Source: Erysipelotrichaceae bacterium (GTDB taxonomy: Bacteria; Bacillota_I; Bacilli_A; Erysipelotrichales; Erysipelotrichaceae). Taken from it: 5,198 nucleotides of DNA. The notes under the pieces were generated by a model. The model ran no database searches. It was not told the origin of the DNA and was given only the letters and a program-made list of their open reading frames with translations. Within the stretch, counting starts at the first letter, position 1, and every line of letters starts with the position of its first letter. Positions 1 to 4,182 of the stretch are shown here, one piece after another. The DNA is taken from positions 1 through 5,198 of the forward strand of contig JANJWY010000168.1 in the NCBI GenBank assembly GCA_024709285.1, given 5' to 3'. Made by a program: the position numbers and the translations under genes.

Positions 1-554
1 TCTAGGGGCATAGAGGGAAAAGTCGGTTTATCGATAACTTGCTCTGGCAAAAAGGGAACGTGAATAAATCCGGTTTTAATATCCAGCTGATTTGTTTCAC
101 AATAGTGACGCACGGCATATATCACATGATTACAGACAAAAGTTCCTGCGGTATTGGAAATGGACACCGGAATCATGGCATCTCGGATATAATGCATCAT
201 ATCCTTAATCGGCAGATTGACCAAATAGGCATCCGGTCCGTTTTCAATGATTTTTTCATCAATCGGCAGATTGTGCTCATTATCCTCAATCCCATAATCA
301 TCAACATTGATCCCAACTCTTTCAATCGTAATATCCGCTCTGCCACCGGCTTGTCCAAGGCTGAGAACGACATCCGGATGATGCTTTATTATCATCTCGA
401 TGATTGTGTCTGTTGATTTGTATCGAACGGTAGGAATCCTACTCTTGATAACGGTATGACCTGATATGGTGTTTGGCAGTAATTCCAGTATCTCCAATGC
501 CGGATTAATCGATTCTTTGCCAAAAGGTTCAAATGCTGTTACGAGAATTTTCAT
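1..554 (-). CDS. pcp: Pyrrolidone-carboxylate peptidase (pyroglutamyl peptidase I), C-terminus cut by window edge
   Basis: This cytosolic cysteine peptidase (family C15) removes N-terminal pyroglutamate from peptides. Read on the minus strand, the protein starts MKILVTAFEPFGKESINPAL, and the FEPFG motif near the N-terminus is typical of the family. All three expected catalytic residues are visible: Glu78 in the GQAGGRADITIERVGIN block, Cys141 in SNTAGTFVCNHVIY, and His165 in GFIHVPFLPEQ. Family members are usually about 200-215 residues long. Here 184 codons are visible before the left edge, so roughly the last 20-30 residues are missing and the stop is not seen. The start at 554 is supported by an AGAGGTG ribosome binding site at 561-567 with a 6-nt spacing, and by the family-typical N-terminus. 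The gene is divergent from the acyltransferase operon and no functional link to it is visible. The identification is secure. Confidence 0.96.
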   Translation of the reverse strand, partial: MKILVTAFEPFGKESINPALEILELLPNTISGHTVIKSRIPTVRYKSTDTIIEMIIKHHPDVVLSLGQAGGRADITIERVGINVDDYGIEDNEHNLPIDEKIIENGPDAYLVNLPIKDMMHYIRDAMIPVSISNTAGTFVCNHVIYAVRHYCETNQLDIKTGFIHVPFLPEQVIDKPTFPSMPL

Positions 555-573
555 GGCTTGCACCTCTTTTTTC

Positions 574-602
574 AATATATACCTCTAAGAACCTTGCGTC
601 AA
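574..602 (-). promoter_or_regulatory. Sigma-A-type promoter of pcp
   Basis: On the minus strand a -35 box TTGACG (597-602) is followed after exactly 17 nt by a -10 box TATATT (574-579). Each box has five of six consensus bases. Transcription would be expected to start at about 567-568. That is right at the edge of the ribosome binding site (561-567) and leaves a leader of only about 13-14 nt. The boxes are seen directly; their activity is inferred. Confidence 0.7.
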
Positions 603-669
603 TACTTCAAGTTTTTTTTCATATTTGTGCAAGTCATCCGTAAACCATGGCAACTTATCGAAAAGAGGT

Positions 670-697
670 TTGCTTTTTTCGTCTTCTCTTTTACAAT
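670..697 (+). promoter_or_regulatory. Candidate promoter of the lipoprotein-MBOAT-DHHW operon
   Basis: A near-consensus -10 box TACAAT (692-697) lies 16 nt downstream of TTGCTT (670-675), which matches only the TTG half of a -35 box. The predicted start near 704 would give a leader of about 30 nt before the ATG at 735. No better pair was found between 603 and 734, but the -35 is weak, so the promoter may need an activator or lie elsewhere. Confidence 0.4.
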
Positions 698-706
698 CAA
701 CAACGT

Positions 707-719
707 AGCGATCATCGCT
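707..719. repeat. Short perfect dyad in the operon leader
   Basis: AGCGAT-C-ATCGCT is a perfect 6-bp inverted repeat around one central base. It ends four bases before the AAGGAG ribosome binding site (724-729) of the lipoprotein gene and lies just downstream of the predicted transcription start. It could be an operator half-site pair or a small leader hairpin, but a dyad of this size can also arise by chance. Confidence 0.35.
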
Positions 720-734
720 TTGTAAGGAGAAAAT

Positions 735-1256
735 ATGAAAAAACTGATACTAATGCTTTTTGTTTCGCTTTTATTGATAGGATGTGCCCCGGCAGCATCT
801 GCGGATTATACGGAAGAACAATTTGACAAAGCCGTCGCAGCTGTAAAAGCGGAATATGGTGAGGATTACATCCCATCTGCGGAAATCAATCTTCAGATTC
901 TGGAAGAAGTCTACAAAATCAACAAAGACTGGATCAAAAAGAGTTTTGCTGAAGGTCCGATGATGTCCTTGAACACCGACATGTTTGTAGCCGTGATGGC
1001 CACTGATGGCAACGTTGATAAAGTCGAACAGGCTCTGTTGGACTATAAGGAATACCTGATCAATGAGTCCTTCCAATATCCGATGAACATGGCCAAAGTC
1101 AAGTCGACTCAAGTTGTCAAAAAGGGCAATCTGGTATTTTTGCTTGTCTTAGGTAAATACGATGAACGTCCGGAACCAACCGAAGAACAAGCATTGAAGT
1201 TTGCACAAGATGAAATCCAACGTGGCATCGATGCCATTAATGAAGCATTAAAATAG
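735..1256 (+). CDS. DUF4358-like lipoprotein, first gene of the acyltransferase operon
   Basis: A 173-residue secreted lipoprotein. The N-terminus MKKLILMLFVSLLLIGC is a lipoprotein signal: two lysines, a hydrophobic core, and a lipobox LIGC with the lipidated cysteine at residue 17. The mature part would be about 157 residues held on the outer face of the membrane. Residues about 53-143 resemble the DUF4358 pattern as I recall it: a short YKIN segment, a GPMM motif (74-77), a DGNVDKVEQAL helix (91-101), a conserved tyrosine-proline step (115-116) and a final hydrophobic strand VVKKGNLVFLLVLG. Residues 148-173 look like an amphipathic C-terminal helix. The start is fixed by AAGGAG at 724-729, 5 nt before the ATG. 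Only 15 nt separate its stop from the MBOAT gene, so the two are co-transcribed. Its biochemical role is unknown; an accessory or docking part for the acyltransferase is inferred from position only. The lipoprotein call is firm, the DUF4358 match moderate. Confidence 0.85.
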   Translation: MKKLILMLFVSLLLIGCAPAASADYTEEQFDKAVAAVKAEYGEDYIPSAEINLQILEEVYKINKDWIKKSFAEGPMMSLNTDMFVAVMATDGNVDKVEQALLDYKEYLINESFQYPMNMAKVKSTQVVKKGNLVFLLVLGKYDERPEPTEEQALKFAQDEIQRGIDAINEALK

Positions 1257-1336
1257 AAAGCAGGAGCAAGCATGGTATTTAGCAGTCTGATATTTTTATT
1301 CCGATTTTTACCCATCGCTTTGCTCCTGCTTTTTTT
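1255..1336 (+). promoter_or_regulatory. Long hairpin sequestering the MBOAT start site, with a trailing T run (possible attenuator)
   Basis: The 5' arm (1257-1277) contains the GCAGGAGC ribosome binding site and the ATG of the MBOAT gene. The 3' arm (1309-1332) lies in MBOAT codons 13-21. AAAGCAGGAGCAA (1257-1269) pairs without mismatch with TTGCTCCTGCTTT (1320-1332). The stem then continues as GC, ATGG and TA pairs, broken only by single-base bulges in the 3' arm near 1319, 1316 and 1311-1312, for about 21 pairs in all. One more A-U pair and a G-U pair (1255-1256 with 1333-1334) can be added at the base. The apical loop is about 31 nt (1278-1308). A run of seven T (1330-1336) overlaps and follows the 3' arm, as in an intrinsic terminator. 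The lipoprotein stop codon (1254-1256) abuts the stem, so a terminating ribosome would melt it. Translational coupling or attenuation is inferred; the pairing is seen directly. Confidence 0.6.
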
Positions 1337-2627
1337 AACGCCGAAAAAATATCAGAACTTACTGCTTTTCATTCTCAGTCTGATTTTCTACGCTTGGGGT
1401 GAAGTGCGCTATATCTTTATAATGTTTCTATCCGTAGTACTGGACTTCTTCAGTTCTCAAGGCATAAAAAGATATCGCAATCATCCCTGGCTGCCCAACG
1501 TGTTTCTGATGATATCCATCTTCGGAAATTTGGGAATGTTGTTTTTCTTTAAGTATCTGGGATTTATCGGATCTCTTTTCGCCCTTGATCTTCCCACACT
1601 GACATTGCCCTTGGGCATCAGTTTCTATACGTTTCAAACCATGTCGTATACGATCGATGTTTATCGCGGAAAAGTGGAAGCGGAAGACAACATCATCGAT
1701 TTCGGTGCCTTTGTCTGCCTGTTTCCTCAGCTGATCGCCGGTCCGATCGTTAAGTACTCGCAAATTGCCTTCGAACTTAAACATCGGGTAATGTCGATGG
1801 CACAGTTTGAATCCGGACTGAAATTATTCTTACTCGGATTGGCCAGCAAGGTGTTATTAGCTAACAATATTGGCATGATGTGGGATGATATCATCCGACT
1901 GCCCGTGGAAAGTCTGTCAACGATGACCGCATGGCTAGGAACATTGGCCTTTGGGTTTCAAATTTACTTCGATTTCTCCGGATATTCGCTGATGGCCATC
2001 GGTTTGGGCTCAATGCTCGGCTTTAATTTTCCTCAAAACTTCAATTATCCTTATATTTCAAAGAGCATGACAGAGTTTTGGAATCGCTGGCATATGACCT
2101 TGGGTTCTTGGTTTAAGGAATATGTGTACATTCCTTTGGGAGGCAATCGCAAAGGCACAGGAAGGCAGATATTAAATCTGCTGATCGTCTGGTTTCTTAC
2201 CGGCTTCTGGCATGGAGCCGCCATCAATTTCATACTGTGGGGATTGTACTTCTTTGTACTGCTTGTCATTGAAAAACTGGTATTGATGAAGTGGCTAAAC
2301 AAACGGCCGATTTTATCTCGGATATACTTCATTTTCTTCATCCTCATCGGCTGGGCAATCTTCGCGATCAGTGACCTGACACTTCTTGGTCAGTATCTTC
2401 AAGCGATGTTTACCCTCCAGCCATCTTCGCAATGGATGTACTTTATCAGTAATTATGGTGTAGTTCTGTTGTTCTGCTTGATTTTCTCTACGGATATCCC
2501 CAAAAAAGTTATGAGTTCGGTATCTTTCCCCATGGTCGAAGCTTCGATGGTTACGGTACTGTTTCTGTTCTGCATCGCCTATCTGGTCGATTCATCGTAC
2601 AATCCGTTTCTCTATTTCCGTTTTTAG
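1272..2627 (+). CDS. Membrane-bound O-acyltransferase (MBOAT), AlgI/DltB-type
   Basis: A 451-residue multi-pass membrane protein with about ten to twelve hydrophobic segments. Its length and motif order fit complete AlgI/DltB/PatA-type MBOAT proteins. These enzymes take an acyl group from a cytoplasmic donor and move it across the membrane for O-acylation of extracellular glycans or teichoic acids. The N-terminus MVFSSLIFLFRFLPI is characteristic of the AlgI group and supports the start. Other landmarks are LPLGISFYTFQTMSYTIDVY (112-131), the FPQLIAGPIVKY block (151-162), YFDFSGYS (232-239), FWNRWHMTLGSWFKEYVYIP (269-288) and LTGFWHGA (309-316). His314 in the last motif corresponds to the invariant family histidine, and His274 to the second conserved histidine. 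The C-terminus YNPFLYFRF is also family-typical. The ribosome binding site GCAGGAGC lies within 1260-1267 but is buried in the hairpin described at 1255-1336. The acyl donor and final acceptor cannot be read from sequence; acetyl is most likely. Confidence 0.95.
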   Translation: MVFSSLIFLFRFLPIALLLLFLTPKKYQNLLLFILSLIFYAWGEVRYIFIMFLSVVLDFFSSQGIKRYRNHPWLPNVFLMISIFGNLGMLFFFKYLGFIGSLFALDLPTLTLPLGISFYTFQTMSYTIDVYRGKVEAEDNIIDFGAFVCLFPQLIAGPIVKYSQIAFELKHRVMSMAQFESGLKLFLLGLASKVLLANNIGMMWDDIIRLPVESLSTMTAWLGTLAFGFQIYFDFSGYSLMAIGLGSMLGFNFPQNFNYPYISKSMTEFWNRWHMTLGSWFKEYVYIPLGGNRKGTGRQILNLLIVWFLTGFWHGAAINFILWGLYFFVLLVIEKLVLMKWLNKRPILSRIYFIFFILIGWAIFAISDLTLLGQYLQAMFTLQPSSQWMYFISNYGVVLLFCLIFSTDIPKKVMSSVSFPMVEASMVTVLFLFCIAYLVDSSYNPFLYFRF

Positions 2628-2631
2628 GAGG
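2626..2631 (+). promoter_or_regulatory. Ribosome binding site of the DHHW gene, overlapping the MBOAT stop codon
   Basis: A perfect AGGAGG shares its first two bases with the MBOAT TAG stop (2625-2627) and sits 4 nt before the ATG at 2636. Terminating ribosomes would be placed at the next start, which favours coupled translation of the two membrane partners. Unlike the MBOAT start, no strong pairing partner for this site was seen nearby. Confidence 0.85.
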
Positions 2632-2635
2632 CAAC

Positions 2636-3727
2636 ATGTTTAAAAAGCAACCCCTGTCAGCCATGATCTCATGTTTGGCTGTACTTATTCTCTTATTTGA
2701 TTTCCTTGGACCGATCCGCGTGTTTTCGGCGTATGAAAATCGCTATCTTACTCAGCGTCCTTCGCTGAATTGGGATGATGTGGTGGATGGAAAGTGGATG
2801 TTGACCTACGAAGAGTATATTAACGATCAGTTTATGTTACGAGACGGTTGGATTTCATTAAAATCGTTGAGTGAGCGGTTTTTGATGAAAAAGGAGAACA
2901 ACGGTATCCTTTTTGGTAAGGATGGTTATCTCTTTGAGAAACTGATGGAACTCAATGAACAGACCGCACTCAATCTTCGCTATTTGGCCGAGTTTGAAGC
3001 GTTGGTCAAAGCTCCGCTGACCAGTGTGATCATTCCCAATTCCTATGCGATTTTACCTCACTATCTTCCAAAGGGTGTTCCCCTGTTGGATCAGTTATCC
3101 CTGATCGAAAAATGGGATGAGAAATTGGATTTACTGCTGATCGATGCACAACTCAAAGCCAACGCTTCAAAGCAGCTATACTATCGAAACGACCATCACT
3201 GGACGTTGGAAGGTGCGTATGTGGCCTATACCGTCTTGTGTGAGAAGTGGAACCTGACACCTCTTCCCTTTGATTCATTTTCCATAGAGTATGCTCCGGA
3301 TTTCTTGGGAACATATTATGCAAAAGCAAAACCTTCGCAAATCAACCCGGACCGATTGGGATTTATTGATCCGACGATTGATTCATATATCATTGGTAAT
3401 CAGTCATTCCCTTCGTTGATCGATCGGTCAAAATTATCAACCCATGATAAATATGGTGCATTCCTTTATGGCAATATCGGACTTTCTACCGTTGTTGTCA
3501 ATGAAAAGGAAGATCCTTCTCGCCTGCTGGTCATCAAAGATTCCTATGCCAACAGCATGATTCCGTTTCTGACAGCACACTTCGATGAAATCGTCATCGT
3601 GGATTTGCGTCATTTTTCCGGATCTCTGTCCGCAGTCATGCAATCAGAAACTTTTGATCAGATTTTGTTCATGCAGAATTTCTCTAACTTTATTTCGGAT
3701 GCACACCTGGCAAAACTGCGTTATTAA
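2636..3727 (+). CDS. DHHW-family membrane-anchored protein, SGNH-like AlgJ/AlgX/DltD-type partner of the MBOAT
   Basis: A 363-residue protein with one N-terminal hydrophobic anchor (about residues 8-28) and a large extracellular domain. It has the expected order of family motifs: ENRYLTQRPSL (34-44), NDQFMLRDGW (63-72), NNGILFGKDGYLFE (88-101), the naming motif NDHHW (185-189), KDSYANS (301-307) and VDLRHF (322-327). In related AlgJ/AlgX proteins an Asp-x-His motif works with a serine as an SGNH-type triad. Asp186 and His188, with Ser303 in KDSY, are the natural candidates here; this assignment is by analogy. The protein probably takes the acyl group delivered by the MBOAT and places it on an extracellular glycan. 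The gene starts 8 nt after the MBOAT stop with a coupled ribosome binding site. No obvious terminator follows its stop, so some transcripts may run into the HesB-like gene. Family assignment is strong; the acceptor is unknown. Confidence 0.92.
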   Translation: MFKKQPLSAMISCLAVLILLFDFLGPIRVFSAYENRYLTQRPSLNWDDVVDGKWMLTYEEYINDQFMLRDGWISLKSLSERFLMKKENNGILFGKDGYLFEKLMELNEQTALNLRYLAEFEALVKAPLTSVIIPNSYAILPHYLPKGVPLLDQLSLIEKWDEKLDLLLIDAQLKANASKQLYYRNDHHWTLEGAYVAYTVLCEKWNLTPLPFDSFSIEYAPDFLGTYYAKAKPSQINPDRLGFIDPTIDSYIIGNQSFPSLIDRSKLSTHDKYGAFLYGNIGLSTVVVNEKEDPSRLLVIKDSYANSMIPFLTAHFDEIVIVDLRHFSGSLSAVMQSETFDQILFMQNFSNFISDAHLAKLRY

Positions 3728-3736
3728 TTACAATCA

Positions 3737-3764
3737 TTGAATATATGTCCGCTTTTTGTATAAT
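3737..3764 (+). promoter_or_regulatory. Promoter of the HesB-like gene
   Basis: A perfect -10 box TATAAT (3759-3764) lies 16 nt downstream of TTGAAT (3737-3742), a four-of-six -35 box. Transcription would start at about 3771, just ahead of the GGAGG ribosome binding site (3777-3781), giving a very short leader of about 17 nt. The promoter begins within 10 nt of the DHHW stop codon. Confidence 0.7.
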
Positions 3765-3775
3765 GGTAGTATACA
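3757..3775. repeat. Inverted repeat over the -10 box and start site of the HesB-like gene (possible operator)
   Basis: TGTATA (3757-3762) and TATACA (3770-3775) are perfect inverted copies separated by 7 nt. The repeat overlaps the -10 box and the predicted transcription start, where a repressor would block initiation. It lacks the C/G tracts of the CsoR-like site in front of copA and does not clearly match another metal-regulator box I know. Part of the symmetry comes from the -10 sequence itself, so it may be incidental. Confidence 0.4.
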
Positions 3776-3787
3776 TGGAGGTTTTTT

Positions 3788-4072
3788 ATGAAAATTACTG
3801 ATAACGCGAGAGTCGTTTTACAAAAAGTCATGGCGGAGAATGAGCGGGATTGCTTGTGGGTCGGCTTACAGGAAACCTGTTGCGGAACTTCAATCAGTGT
3901 CGCCTTGGCTGTCGCAGCCGATGATGACAAAGTCATTGAAATAAACGGGATTCCGGTAATCATGCAACCCGATGCAGAAGTGCGTGCTGACAGCATCGAA
4001 ATCGATGAACAAAACGGTCAGCTGTTCTTCAATGACACACAAGCCGCAGATTGCGCAAACTGTTCACACTAA
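3788..4072 (+). CDS. Small HesB/IscA-like (A-type Fe-S cluster-related) protein
   Basis: A 94-residue cytosolic protein of the HesB/IscA fold type. The pattern MKITDNARVVLQKVMAEN, then a short strand LWVGLQ, a cysteine motif CCGTS (31-35), and EINGIPVIMQPDAEV (51-65) follows the usual HesB order. IscA-type proteins bind iron or carry Fe-S clusters through one mid-protein cysteine and two C-terminal cysteines. Here the first position is a double cysteine (Cys31, Cys32), and the C-terminal pair is CANC (Cys89, Cys92), a CxxC instead of the usual CxC. Cys22 is an extra cysteine. The family includes a HesB-like subgroup in which some members carry selenocysteine at the conserved cysteine; this gene uses cysteine codons throughout. 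GGAGG at 3777-3781, 6 nt upstream, fixes the start. It has its own promoter and a terminator after it. Whether it handles Fe-S clusters or another thiophilic metal such as copper is open. Confidence 0.8.
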   Translation: MKITDNARVVLQKVMAENERDCLWVGLQETCCGTSISVALAVAADDDKVIEINGIPVIMQPDAEVRADSIEIDEQNGQLFFNDTQAADCANCSH

Positions 4073-4077
4073 ACAAT

Positions 4078-4097
4078 AAGAGCGAAAGCTCTTTTTG
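4078..4097 (+). terminator. Intrinsic terminator after the HesB-like gene
   Basis: AAGAGC and GCTCTT form a 6-bp stem closed by a GAAA tetraloop and run into five T (4092-4096). It begins 5 nt after the stop codon of the HesB-like gene. The stem is short and the T tract modest, so termination may be partial. It separates this gene from the copper-controlled copA unit. Confidence 0.7.
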
Positions 4098-4134
4098 TCT
4101 GAAAATAATTTCACTTTTAGGCAGTGTATTTGAG

Positions 4135-4163
4135 TTGAATTATACCCCCCTAGGGTATATAAT
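4135..4163 (+). promoter_or_regulatory. copA promoter
   Basis: A -35 box TTGAAT (4135-4140) and a perfect -10 box TATAAT (4158-4163) are separated by exactly 17 nt. The spacer is filled by the CsoR-like operator. Transcription should begin near 4170, at the GAGGTGA ribosome binding site (4170-4176), so the leader is very short. Confidence 0.85.
4141..4159. promoter_or_regulatory. CsoR-type copper operator
   Basis: TATACCC-CCCTA-GGGTATA is a perfect 7-bp inverted repeat with a C-rich 5-nt centre. Its reverse complement reads ATACCCTAGGGGGGTAT, which closely follows the ATACCCTAnGGGGGTAT-like sites known for CsoR in Bacillus-type copZA promoters. It lies between the -35 and -10 boxes of copA and overlaps the first two bases of the -10, so a bound repressor would exclude RNA polymerase. 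Cu(I) binding to CsoR releases it from DNA. The csoR gene itself is not in the window. Confidence 0.85.
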
Positions 4164-4182
4164 AGCAACGAGGTGAGATACT

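Noticed and set aside
39..416. Plus-strand open frame across the pcp region
   Set aside because: It is antisense to pcp, whose minus-strand translation contains all three catalytic residues of the family, and it has no credible ribosome binding site or domain.
659..681. CGAAAA...TTTTCG inverted repeat with T run in the pcp-lipoprotein intergenic region, considered as a terminator
   Set aside because: The stem is short and AT-rich, the arms do not align cleanly with the T run, and the region lies between two divergent genes where no plus-strand transcript needs to end.
771..1112. Minus-strand open frame opposite the lipoprotein gene
   Set aside because: It lies within a gene with a clear lipobox and ribosome binding site, has no recognisable domain, and follows the codon structure of the opposite strand. 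The same applies to the minus-strand frames at 1109-1315, 1428-1784, 2051-2347, 3437-3643, 3724-3996 and 4140-4349.
713..1322. The 10-mer CATCGCTTTG occurs at 713-722 and again at 1313-1322
   Set aside because: The second copy is inside coding sequence and part of the hairpin 3' arm; no other shared flanking sequence extends the match, so a chance repeat is the simplest reading.
3878..3886. Possible selenocysteine site in the HesB-like gene
   Set aside because: The codons at the conserved position are both TGT (cysteine) and no in-frame TGA is present, so this is the cysteine form.
4100..4113. TGAAA-ATAA-TTTCA dyad between the terminator and the copA promoter
   Set aside because: It has only 5-bp AT-rich arms, lies outside the promoter core, and matches no operator I recognise.
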